From positions 310,001 through 374,000 of the forward strand of contig NZ_JFKD01000002.1 in the NCBI RefSeq assembly GCF_002115725.1: a stretch of DNA of 64,000 nucleotides. Reading direction: 5' to 3'. The first letter of the stretch is position 1, and the number at the start of each line of letters is the position of its first letter. The stretch is from Marivita cryptomonadis (GTDB lineage Bacteria > Pseudomonadota > Alphaproteobacteria > Rhodobacterales > Rhodobacteraceae). The position numbers and the translations under genes are program-made. A model generated the notes under the pieces. It searched no databases. It was given only the letters and a program-made list of their open reading frames with translations, and was not told where the DNA came from. Shown here one piece after another: positions 38,294-46,536 of the stretch.

Positions 38294-39739
38294 ATGAGAC
38301 GTTTGCGGAGTGTGAAAATCGTGGCCACCCTTGGCCCAGCCTCGAGCACCTATGAGATGATCCGAGCCCTGCACGAGGCCGGAGCCGACGTCTTCCGCTT
38401 GAATATGAGCCATGGGAGCCATTCTGAGATCGCCGAGCGCCATGCCATCATCCGGCAGGTCGAAAAGGATTGTGACAGTACTATTGGCATTCTGGCCGAC
38501 CTTCAGGGGCCAAAACTTCGGGTTGGCGTGTTCGCCAATGGTGAAGAAGAATTGATTGAAGGCGCGTCGTTCCGGCTCGATCTGTCCGAAGAAGAGGGCT
38601 CCATCAACCGGGTTACGCTTCCGCACCCCGAGATTTTCGCGGCGCTGGAACCCGGCGCGCATCTCTTGGTAAATGATGGCAAAATCCGCCTGAAGGTCGA
38701 GGCTTGTGGTGAAGATTTCGCAGATTGCTCGGTGATGACCGGAGGCACGATCTCCAACCGCAAAGGCGTGAACGTGCCGGACGTGGTGCTGCCATTGGCG
38801 GCCTTGTCGGAAAAGGATCGTGGCGATCTGGAGTTCGTTGCCGATCTTGGTGTTGATTGGCTCGCGCTCAGCTTCGTGCAGCGGGCGCAGGACGTGATCG
38901 AGGCGCGTGAGCTTTGCAAGGGCCGCGCTGCAATCTTGTCAAAGATCGAAAAGCCTGCAGGTGTAAAAGCGTTCGATGAAATCCTCGAAGTATCTGATGG
39001 GATCATGGTCGCACGCGGCGATCTGGGGGTGGAATTGCCGGTGCAGAATGTACCGCCCATCCAGAAGCGTTTGATCCGTCGTTGCCGTGCCGCGGCGAAA
39101 CCAGTGATCGTGGCGACTCAGATGCTCGAATCAATGATCGAATCTCCGATGCCCACCCGCGCCGAAGTGTCGGATGTGGCAACGGCGATCTACGAAGGAT
39201 CGGATGCGATCATGTTGTCTGCGGAATCCGCTGCTGGGGATTACCCTGTCGAAGCTGTGACGACGATGAACAACGTGGCCGTCGAAGTGGAAAGCGACCC
39301 CACTTATACAGAGATCATGGAAGCTTCACGGGTCGCAAAGCGGGCCACTGTGGCCGACGGAATCGTGGCCGCCGCACGCGAGATTGCGGAAACCACCGAC
39401 ATCAAAGCGATCTGTTGTTTTACGTCGTCTGGGACAACTGCGCTACTGACTGCGCGGGAACGTCCGCGCGTGCCGATTATCGCCATGACCAACTCTGTTC
39501 GAACTGCGCGCCGTCTCGCTCTTACTTGGGGAACGGAATGCGTCATCACAGGTGAATTGGAGCGTTTCAAACAAGCTGTGGTCAACGCGGCCCGTGCAGC
39601 GCGTGCAGGTGGATACGCGGAAACGACGGATCAGATCCTCGTGACAGCCGGTGTGCCCTTCAACACTCCGGGCACAACAAACATCCTTCGTGTTGCACCC
39701 TGCGACGAACGTTTGATCTACAACACTGATCCGGAGTAA
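38294..39739 (+). CDS. pyk: Pyruvate kinase
   Basis: A 481-residue glycolytic enzyme transferring phosphate from PEP to ADP. Clear motifs are VKIVATLGPASS and VFRLNMSHGSH at the N-terminus, ADLQGPKLRVG, ISNRKGVNVP, the catalytic SKIEKPAG and the metal site DGIMVARGDLGVELP, then ATQMLESMIESPMPTRAEV. The C-terminal regulatory domain is complete. It is divergent from the amidohydrolase gene. A small hairpin follows the stop at 39744-39763 without a T-run. Confidence 0.96.
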   Translation: MRRLRSVKIVATLGPASSTYEMIRALHEAGADVFRLNMSHGSHSEIAERHAIIRQVEKDCDSTIGILADLQGPKLRVGVFANGEEELIEGASFRLDLSEEEGSINRVTLPHPEIFAALEPGAHLLVNDGKIRLKVEACGEDFADCSVMTGGTISNRKGVNVPDVVLPLAALSEKDRGDLEFVADLGVDWLALSFVQRAQDVIEARELCKGRAAILSKIEKPAGVKAFDEILEVSDGIMVARGDLGVELPVQNVPPIQKRLIRRCRAAAKPVIVATQMLESMIESPMPTRAEVSDVATAIYEGSDAIMLSAESAAGDYPVEAVTTMNNVAVEVESDPTYTEIMEASRVAKRATVADGIVAAAREIAETTDIKAICCFTSSGTTALLTARERPRVPIIAMTNSVRTARRLALTWGTECVITGELERFKQAVVNAARAARAGGYAETTDQILVTAGVPFNTPGTTNILRVAPCDERLIYNTDPE

Positions 39740-39743
39740 TCTC

Positions 39744-39763
39744 CCCACTGTGTAACCAGTGGG
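39744..39763 (+). other. Hairpin between pyk and a small membrane-protein gene
   Basis: A 7-bp perfect stem, CCCACTG at 39744-39750 with CAGTGGG at 39757-39763, loop TGTAAC. It has no T-run, so it is a weak terminator candidate. Its right arm contains the GGGAG that would serve as ribosome site for the small gene starting at 39776. Confidence 0.45.
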
Positions 39764-39775
39764 AGCATGTCGGTC

Positions 39776-39997
39776 ATGGAACCTGACACTCTTTTTGTTG
39801 TGGGCCTCGCTCTTGGGGTTCTGTCCATTCCTGCGGTCGTCTCCTCTGTCTCAAGGGGGGAACGGCCGCGGATAGCCACCATTACGTTGATGATCGCCGG
39901 GACGATGTTGGTCTGGGCGATCTCGAACAAGCCCGGGGGCTATTCGATCGAGGCGATTCCCGCGATGGTCAAACGCGTGCTGCAGGGCTTCACCTGA
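39776..39997 (+). CDS. Small two-helix membrane protein, hypothetical
   Basis: A 73-residue protein with two hydrophobic helices (TLFVVGLALGVLSIPAVVS and ATITLMIAGTMLVWAIS) separated by a short polar, basic loop RGERPR. A short amphipathic tail follows (IPAMVKRVLQGF). No family name is recognised. I prefer the ATG at 39776, since the in-frame ATG at 39767 has its GGGAG too close. It lies just downstream of pyk on the same strand. Confidence 0.6.
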   Translation: MEPDTLFVVGLALGVLSIPAVVSSVSRGERPRIATITLMIAGTMLVWAISNKPGGYSIEAIPAMVKRVLQGFT

Positions 39998-40124
39998 TCC
40001 AAGTATCAGACGTTTGTGACGTTCGATCACTATAGATCAATCTGCTTTATGCCTTTAGCTATTCTCTGAAAAGCACCGCTTGTTCCGTGGAGGGGGCACG
40101 ACGATGCATTGGGAGGAGAATGGC

Positions 40125-41846
40125 ATGACACCAGAAGCGCGTCCGTGGACAGCGTTTTACGGTCCGACAGTCCGAAAGGATATCGAAACCGCATCGTATC
40201 GCACCCTTGCGGATTTGATCCGTTCGGTGTCGAGCACATTTGGCACCGCACCGGCATTTACGACCTGCCTGCCCAACGGCATGAACGGCACGCTGAGTTT
40301 TCAGCAGGTCGACGAGATGTCTGACGCGTTTGCCGTCTACCTGCGCGAGGTCGCAGGTTTGCGGCAGGGGGATCGCGTCGCGCTCCAAATGCCGAACTGC
40401 CTGTCCTTCCCGATTGCCGCCTTCGGAATTCTAAAGGCAGGTTGCATCCTCGTGAACGTCAACCCGCTTTATACGGCGGACGAGATGGCCAAGCAGTTCT
40501 CCGATGCCGAGCCGCATGCGCTGGTGATCGTGGACATGTTTGCCGACAAGATACCGGCGGCCACCCAAGGGCATCCGATCCCCAACATCATCGTGACCCG
40601 CGTCGCGGAATTCCTGCCCGTCTTGCCACGCGGGATCGTCGGGTTGGTGCAAAAGCATTGGGACAAGTCGGTCAAGCCCATCGAGGTGGCTCATATCCGC
40701 TTTCCCGATGCTGTGACGGCCGGGCGCGATCACATGCAGCGCGAACGGATCGAGGCGGATGTCTACACGCAAAGCGTCGATGCCCATGATGTGGCTTGTC
40801 TCCAGTACACCGGCGGCACCACAGGTGTGGCCAAGGGTGCAATGCTGACCCATGCCAACCTGATCATGAACATGGAACAGACGATGGAGATGCTGGAAGG
40901 CGTCGAAAAGGGCAAAGAAGTCGCCCTGACTGCGCTGCCACTCTATCACATCTTCGCCTTCACGGTGAACATGCTGGCCTTCTACTGGCTGGGCGCACGC
41001 AACATCCTGATCCCCAATCCACGGCCCCTGTCGAACCTCAAACGCGCGTTCGAGAACTACAAGATTACGTGGATGAGCGGTGTGAACACGCTGTTCAACG
41101 GGCTGACCAACGAGGTCTGGTTTACCGACAGCCCGCCCAAGTCTCTCAAGTTTTCGTCCGCCGGCGGCATGGCACTGCAAGCGGCGGTGGCGCAGAAATG
41201 GGAAGGCGTTACCGGCAAGCCTGTTTTGCAGGGATATGGTCTGACTGAAACGTCGCCGGTCCTGACGTTCAACCCACTTGGCAAGACGCGCGATGGGTCC
41301 ATCGGAATACCCGTGCCCGGCACCATGGTCGTCTGTCTGGACGAAGCTGGAATGCCGGTCGCCCAAGGTGAAACCGGAGAGATCGCTGCCAAAGGTCCGC
41401 AAATCATGGCCGGGTATTGGAACAAACCTGATGAAAGTGGGCACGCGTTGCGCGATGGATGGTTCCTGACCGGGGATATCGGTGTCATGGACCCGGATGG
41501 CTATTTCCGGATCGTCGACCGGAAAAAGGACATGGTGGTTGTCTCGGGTTTCAACGTCTACCCGAACGAGGTGGAAGACTGTCTTGCGTTGCATCCAGGT
41601 ATCTTGGAGGCGGCGGTGATCGGCGTTCCTGACGATGGGACGGGCGAAGCGGTGAAAGCCTTTGTCGTCAAACGCGACAACGGTCTAACCGAAGCGGACA
41701 TCCGTGCGCACTGCAAAAAACACCTGACCGCCTACAAAGTACCCAAGCGGGTCGAATTCCGCGATGAGCTGCCGAAATCGAATGTCGGCAAAATCCTCAG
41801 AAAAGACCTGCGCGCCGAAGAACTGGCCCGCATCGCAGCGGAGTAA
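40125..41846 (+). CDS. fadD: Long-chain fatty acid-CoA ligase
   Basis: A 573-residue acyl-CoA synthetase feeding fatty acids into beta-oxidation or lipid synthesis. It has the ATP loop LQYTGGTTGVAKGAML, QGYGLTETSPV, GWFLTGDIGVMD, the fatty-acid signature around DRKKDMVVVSGFNVYPNE and the C-terminal catalytic lysine in KSNVGKILRKDL. Two in-frame ATGs each have an excellent ribosome site: 40125 (GGGAGGAG, 6 bases) and 40104 (GGAGGGGG, 7 bases). Both may be used. It is followed after 5 bases by a BASS-type transporter. Confidence 0.92.
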   Translation: MTPEARPWTAFYGPTVRKDIETASYRTLADLIRSVSSTFGTAPAFTTCLPNGMNGTLSFQQVDEMSDAFAVYLREVAGLRQGDRVALQMPNCLSFPIAAFGILKAGCILVNVNPLYTADEMAKQFSDAEPHALVIVDMFADKIPAATQGHPIPNIIVTRVAEFLPVLPRGIVGLVQKHWDKSVKPIEVAHIRFPDAVTAGRDHMQRERIEADVYTQSVDAHDVACLQYTGGTTGVAKGAMLTHANLIMNMEQTMEMLEGVEKGKEVALTALPLYHIFAFTVNMLAFYWLGARNILIPNPRPLSNLKRAFENYKITWMSGVNTLFNGLTNEVWFTDSPPKSLKFSSAGGMALQAAVAQKWEGVTGKPVLQGYGLTETSPVLTFNPLGKTRDGSIGIPVPGTMVVCLDEAGMPVAQGETGEIAAKGPQIMAGYWNKPDESGHALRDGWFLTGDIGVMDPDGYFRIVDRKKDMVVVSGFNVYPNEVEDCLALHPGILEAAVIGVPDDGTGEAVKAFVVKRDNGLTEADIRAHCKKHLTAYKVPKRVEFRDELPKSNVGKILRKDLRAEELARIAAE

Positions 41847-41851
41847 GCGGC

Positions 41852-42733
41852 ATGGTTGGAGCTTTTGAACAGGCGCTGCTGGCGCTGATGATCTTTGTCA
41901 TCATGCTCGGCATGGGGGCTTCTCTCACGCCACGCGACTTTTATCTGGCTTTGCGGCGTCCCTATGGATTGGCCATCGGGGTAATTTCGCAATACGGCTT
42001 CATGCCATTGATTGGGTTTCTGCTGGCGACCTTCCTTGTAGTGCCGGAAACCATCGCGCTGGGTATCCTCATCATGGCCTGTATGCCGGGCGGGACGACG
42101 TCGAACATCTTTACATACTTTTCCAAAGGCAATCTGGCACTGTCGGTTCTGATGACCGTCACATCAACAGTGACCGGCGTCGTGATGATTCCGCTTGTTC
42201 TGGTGCTTTATGCCTCGGCGCTTAACCTCGAGATCCCACGCGAAAATATCATTGTCACGCTGGTTTTGCTGCTGGTGCCAGTGGCCATTGGAATGTTGCT
42301 GCGCAAGCTGAGTGCCAACGTGGGCGCCGTGACAGAGTTCTTCGGCTCGGCGTTGGCGCTGTTCTTTATCCTGTTCCTGATGGTCAGCTGGATTCCCCGC
42401 AACTGGCAGTTCCTTCTCGAAACCACGTCTGCCACTTATATCGCGTCGATTGGTCTGGGGCTGTTCGGGATCACCATCGGCTATCTTTTTGCCCGCGCCC
42501 TGCGGCTGCATCCCCGAAATGCCCGAACGGTTGCACTCGAGACCGGCATTCAGAACGGACCACTGGCCATTGCGATCATCGTCTTCACCTTTCAGGGAAC
42601 CGAGGCGCAAGCGATCATGGCGGTTCCCGTTCTCTATTCGCTGTTCATCGTCATCGTGTCGACCTGCGTGACCTTGATCTTCCGACGCGCCAATACAGCG
42701 GCAGAGCAGAAAATCCCCGACAGCCTGCTCTGA
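41852..42733 (+). CDS. Bile acid:sodium symporter (BASS) family transporter
   Basis: A 293-residue membrane protein with nine or ten helices. Typical BASS segments are GVISQYGFMPLIGFLLATF, MACMPGGTTSNIFTYFSKGN (core crossover region), LALSVLMTVTST and ETGIQNGPLAIAII (second crossover). By family it imports an organic anion with Na+. Bacterial homologues carry bile acids, pantoate or other carboxylates; the substrate is unknown here. It starts 5 bases after fadD, so co-transcription and a carboxylate substrate are plausible. Confidence 0.85.
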   Translation: MVGAFEQALLALMIFVIMLGMGASLTPRDFYLALRRPYGLAIGVISQYGFMPLIGFLLATFLVVPETIALGILIMACMPGGTTSNIFTYFSKGNLALSVLMTVTSTVTGVVMIPLVLVLYASALNLEIPRENIIVTLVLLLVPVAIGMLLRKLSANVGAVTEFFGSALALFFILFLMVSWIPRNWQFLLETTSATYIASIGLGLFGITIGYLFARALRLHPRNARTVALETGIQNGPLAIAIIVFTFQGTEAQAIMAVPVLYSLFIVIVSTCVTLIFRRANTAAEQKIPDSLL

Positions 42734-42843
42734 AACTGTTGCATCGCCCTCAAAGCCCGCCTATACGGCGCGCTCTACCCGCGGGACCGGTCGAATTGGC
42801 ATACCGAGTCGCGCGCACACCGACCCAATGACAGGAGACGGAA

Positions 42844-43044
42844 ATGCCGAAGATGAAGACGAAGTCGAGCTGCAAAAAGCGGTTCAAGGTGACGGCAACG
42901 GGCCGCATCAAGGCAGGTCAGGCTGGCAAACGCCACGGCATGATCAAGCGCCACAAGAAGTTCATCCGCGACGCGCGCGGAACCACCGTGTTGTCGAAGG
43001 CTGATGAACAGATCATCAAGCCGATGATGCCCTACGCGCGCTAA
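42844..43044 (+). CDS. rpmI: 50S ribosomal protein L35
   Basis: A 66-residue, very basic protein: [20 protein letters not shown], then [26 protein letters not shown] ribosome site precedes it. It forms the standard rpmI-rplT pair with L20 (12-base gap). infC, which often precedes the pair, is absent here. Confidence 0.98.
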   Translation: MPKMKTKSSCKKRFKVTATGRIKAGQAGKRHGMIKRHKKFIRDARGTTVLSKADEQIIKPMMPYAR

Positions 43045-43056
43045 GGAGGAAGTGAT

Positions 43057-43422
43057 ATGTCCCGAGTAAAAGGCGGAACCACCACACACGCCCGTCACAA
43101 GAAGGTTATTAAGGCCGCCAAAGGTTACTATGGCCGCCGCAAGAACACCTTCAAGGTTGCACGTCAGGCCGTCGACAAGGCCAACCAGTACGCCACACGC
43201 GACCGTAAGAACCGCAAGCGCAACTTCCGCGCGCTGTGGATCCAGCGGATCAACGCAGCTGTGCGTCTGCACGACGAAGCGCTGACATATTCCCGCTTCA
43301 TCAACGGCCTGAATCTGGCCGGCATCGAAGTGGACCGCAAGGTACTGGCCGATCTGGCCGTGCACGAGCCCGAAGCGTTCAACGCGATCGTTGATCAAGC
43401 CAAAGGCGCACTGGCCGCATAA
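43057..43422 (+). CDS. rplT: 50S ribosomal protein L20
   Basis: A 121-residue basic ribosomal protein starting [20 protein letters not shown], with [20 protein letters not shown] and [20 protein letters not shown]. It binds 23S rRNA early in large-subunit assembly. AAGGAGG lies just upstream of the start. A strong terminator follows. Confidence 0.98.
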   Translation: MSRVKGGTTTHARHKKVIKAAKGYYGRRKNTFKVARQAVDKANQYATRDRKNRKRNFRALWIQRINAAVRLHDEALTYSRFINGLNLAGIEVDRKVLADLAVHEPEAFNAIVDQAKGALAA

Positions 43423-43446
43423 GCGACCCCGAGCTTTGAAGTTAGA

Positions 43447-43474
43447 AAGCCCTGCTGGTTCAGCGGGGCTTTTT
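43447..43474 (+). terminator. Intrinsic terminator of rpmI-rplT
   Basis: An 11-bp stem with one G-U pair (AAGCCCTGCTG at 43447-43457, CAGCGGGGCTT at 43461-43471) and a 3-base loop, ending in a run of T residues. Confidence 0.92.
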
Positions 43475-43593
43475 ACGTTTCGGCATCAGACACCCCAAAC
43501 CGCCGATCCCGCAACACGACCAAAGTTTCCCTAGCGTCAAAGCGTCGCTGTTGGCACTCTCAGAACAGAACAGCAAAAATCTGGGAGGAATTT

Positions 43594-45393
43594 ATGCTCG
43601 ACTCGACATTGTCTGACACAACGCAGGCTTTTCTTGATGAATTCGGGAAAGCGCTGGAAGACGGTGACATCGCCCGCGCCCGCGAGATGTTCGCAGATGA
43701 TTGTTACTGGCGCGACCTTGTCACCTTCACATGGAATATCAAAACAGTCGAAGGCAAGGATCAGGTCGAGGACATGCTGAAGCACCAGCTTGCCACGACC
43801 AAACCGCACAATTGGACCATTGCCGAAGGCGAGGTGGTGACCGAGGACGGCGGGATCGTGACCGCCTGGATCACGTTCGAGACCAAAGTGGCGCGCGGCT
43901 ATGGTCTGATCCGGCTGCGTGAAGGGAAGATCTGGACGTTATTGACCACGATGGTCGAGTTGAAGGGCCATGAAGAACCCAAAGGGTTTGATCGTCCGCT
44001 GGGGGCCAAGCATGGCGCCGGCAAAAACCGCGAAACCTGGGCGGAAGAGCGTGAGCGCGAGGCCAAGGAGTTGGGCTACACGACACAGCCCTACACATTG
44101 ATCATCGGCGGCGGGCAGGGCGGGATCGCCCTTGGGGCGCGTCTGCGGCAGTTGGGTGTGCCGACCATCATCGTCGAACGCAACGAACGGCCCGGTGACA
44201 GCTGGCGCAAGCGCTACAAGTCGCTCTGCCTGCATGACCCGGTCTGGTATGATCATCTGCCCTACATCAAGTTCCCCGAAAACTGGCCTGTCTTTGCGCC
44301 GAAGGACAAGATCGGTGACTGGCTCGAGATGTACACCAAGGTGATGGAGCTGAATTACTGGACCCGCACCACTGCCAAATCCGCGACCTATGACGAGGCC
44401 AAGCAGGAATGGACCGTCGTGGTCGACCGCGACGGTGAAGAAGTCACCCTGCGCCCCAAGCAACTTGTCATGGCGACGGGGATGTCCGGCAAGGCGCGCA
44501 TTCCTGACTTTCCGGGCATGGACACATTCAAAGGCGATATCCATCATTCTTCGCAGCATCCGGGCCCGGATCGCTACAACGGAAAGAAATGCGTTGTCGT
44601 TGGTTCCAACAACTCGGCGCACGACATCTGTGCCGCTCTTTGGGAGCATGACGCCGATGTGACGATGGTGCAGCGCTCGTCGACCCATATCGTGCGCTCT
44701 GACACGCTGATGGAGATCGGTCTGGGAGACCTTTATTCCGAACGTGCGGTCAATGCCGGTGTGACGACCGAAAAGGCGGACCTGATCTTTGCCTCACTGC
44801 CCTATGCAATTCTGCACGAGTTCCAGATCCCGGCTTATGCCGCGATGAAGGAACAGGACAAAGAATTCTACGATGGTTTGGAGAAGGCCGGCTTCTGGCT
44901 CGATTGGGGGGATGACGAGTCCGGTCTGTTCCTGAAATACCTGCGCCGTGGATCCGGCTACTACATCGACGTGGGCGCAAGCCAGCTTATCATCGACGGT
45001 GAGGTCAAGCTCAAGCGTGGGCAGGTCACCGAGATCGTCGACGACGGGGTGATCCTCGATTCGGGCGAAAAGCTTGAAGCGGACCTGATCGTCTTTGCCA
45101 CGGGCTACAATTCGATGAATGGTTGGGTCGCTGATCTGATGGGTCAGGACATGGCCGACAAGGTGGGCAAGGTCTGGGGACTGGGGTCGGACACCACCAA
45201 AGACCCCGGCCCATGGGAAGGCGAACAGCGCAACATGTGGAAGCCGACGCAGCAGGATAACCTGTGGTTCCACGGCGGAAACCTGCACCAGTCCCGGCAC
45301 TATTCGCAGTTCCTTGCCCTGCAGATCAAGGCCCGGATGGAAGGGATTCCAACCCCGGTCTATGCGCTGCAAGAAGTGCATCACTTAGGCTGA
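43594..45393 (+). CDS. NTF2-like domain fused to a flavin-containing monooxygenase
   Basis: A 599-residue fusion. Residues 1-125 form a SnoaL/NTF2-like cone domain (TQAFLDEFGKALEDGDIARA, then CYWRDLVTFTWNIKTVEG). Residues about 165-599 are a class B monooxygenase: FAD loop IIGGGQGGIALGARLRQLG near 171, GDSWRKRYKSLCLHDP, then the NADPH loop VVVGSNNSAHDICAALWEHD and the ATGYNSM motif. It resembles YUCCA-like and group-B FMO proteins. By family it oxygenates an N- or S-containing or ketone substrate with NADPH and O2; the substrate is unknown. It has its own leader after the rplT terminator, and GGGAGGA precedes the start. Confidence 0.85.
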   Translation: MLDSTLSDTTQAFLDEFGKALEDGDIARAREMFADDCYWRDLVTFTWNIKTVEGKDQVEDMLKHQLATTKPHNWTIAEGEVVTEDGGIVTAWITFETKVARGYGLIRLREGKIWTLLTTMVELKGHEEPKGFDRPLGAKHGAGKNRETWAEEREREAKELGYTTQPYTLIIGGGQGGIALGARLRQLGVPTIIVERNERPGDSWRKRYKSLCLHDPVWYDHLPYIKFPENWPVFAPKDKIGDWLEMYTKVMELNYWTRTTAKSATYDEAKQEWTVVVDRDGEEVTLRPKQLVMATGMSGKARIPDFPGMDTFKGDIHHSSQHPGPDRYNGKKCVVVGSNNSAHDICAALWEHDADVTMVQRSSTHIVRSDTLMEIGLGDLYSERAVNAGVTTEKADLIFASLPYAILHEFQIPAYAAMKEQDKEFYDGLEKAGFWLDWGDDESGLFLKYLRRGSGYYIDVGASQLIIDGEVKLKRGQVTEIVDDGVILDSGEKLEADLIVFATGYNSMNGWVADLMGQDMADKVGKVWGLGSDTTKDPGPWEGEQRNMWKPTQQDNLWFHGGNLHQSRHYSQFLALQIKARMEGIPTPVYALQEVHHLG

Positions 45394-45489
45394 CGCAAGC
45401 ATGGTGCGGGTCATCTGATCCGCCCCAATGCACGCAGTCGTGAAAGTGCTGTTCTGGACACGCGGCTGCGGGGCGTTACACCAAAACTC

Positions 45490-46467
45490 ATGATGTATCG
45501 CCGCACTTTCCTCGTAGCGACAGCCGCCGCGCTGTCCACACCGTTCATAGCGCGGGCACAGGCCGACGACCTGCGCAGCGCTCTTGATGCGCTGCCACAG
45601 TTACACTCGCTCCAGATCAGCCGCGGCGCAGACACGCTGTTTGCCGAAGCGCCGCGCGGTCCCGGTCTGGATCGTCTGGCCAATATCAAATCCTGCTCCA
45701 AAAGCATCGTGGCACTTTTGCTTGGCGCGGCCATCGACCGGGATGAGGTCACGTCAGTGACGGCACCCCTGTCCGAAGTTGCGCCCAATATTCTGCCCGC
45801 CAGTGCGACCGCCGGTGCAGGGGAGATCACGCTGGAAGACCTTGTGACCCTTCGTGCCGGGCTTGAGCGCACGTCCGGTCAGAATTACGGCGCGTGGGTC
45901 AATTCTCGACACTGGCTGGCCGATGCCCTGTCCCGGCCGATGGTTGCTGAACCCGGTGGGCAGATGCTCTATTCAACCGGATCGACACATATCCTAGGCG
46001 CCGCTTTGACCGAGGCCACGGGCCAAAGCCTTCTTGCGCAAACCCGCGAACGGCTGGGGCGACCCTTGGATATTGAGATCCCGCCATGGACGCGTGATCC
46101 GCAAGGCTACTACATGGGTGGCAACGAAATGGCGTTGCGCCCGACGGCCATGCTTAAGATTGCAAAGCTCATGCGGGACGGCGGGCAATATGAAAACGCA
46201 CAAGTGATCCCCGAAAGCTGGATCACCGCCTCAACTGTGCCCTACGCTCGGTCACCTTGGTCAGGCCTGTCCTACGGCTATGGCTGGTTCCTGTCGCCCT
46301 CGGGCTACACGTTGGCACGGGGCTATGGCGGGCAGATCATCGCGTCGCACGAGGCTCGCAATCTTGCGGTGGCGATCACCTCCGATCCCAACCAGCCCGC
46401 CCGGTCCGGCGGCTATTTCGGCGACCTGATGCGCCTGCTGGATGGGCCTGTTCTGGCACTGGCCTAA
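45490..46467 (+). CDS. Exported serine hydrolase, beta-lactamase (class C) family
   Basis: A 325-residue penicillin-recognising-fold hydrolase. The N-terminus MMYRRTFLVATAAALSTPF is a twin-arginine-like signal ending at IARAQA. The active-site S-x-x-K is SCSK (about residues 68-71) in NIKSCSKSIVALLL. The second motif is YSTGSTHILG, and the third is degenerate (GYGGQII). It is similar to 6-aminohexanoate-dimer hydrolase/EstB-type esterases rather than true beta-lactamases. The substrate is unknown. The gene starts about 100 bases after the monooxygenase. Confidence 0.82.
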   Translation: MMYRRTFLVATAAALSTPFIARAQADDLRSALDALPQLHSLQISRGADTLFAEAPRGPGLDRLANIKSCSKSIVALLLGAAIDRDEVTSVTAPLSEVAPNILPASATAGAGEITLEDLVTLRAGLERTSGQNYGAWVNSRHWLADALSRPMVAEPGGQMLYSTGSTHILGAALTEATGQSLLAQTRERLGRPLDIEIPPWTRDPQGYYMGGNEMALRPTAMLKIAKLMRDGGQYENAQVIPESWITASTVPYARSPWSGLSYGYGWFLSPSGYTLARGYGGQIIASHEARNLAVAITSDPNQPARSGGYFGDLMRLLDGPVLALA

Positions 46468-46536
46468 GACTAACCTCCCTTGCCTTCGCGCGAATGCTCC
46501 GCAAGATGCGGCAAACGCAATCGCGCGGGAGTTATC

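Noticed and set aside
40431..41594. A 387-codon minus-strand frame opposite fadD
   Set aside because: It is antisense to all the adenylation motifs of fadD, and its product is His/Gln/Arg-rich without homology I can see.
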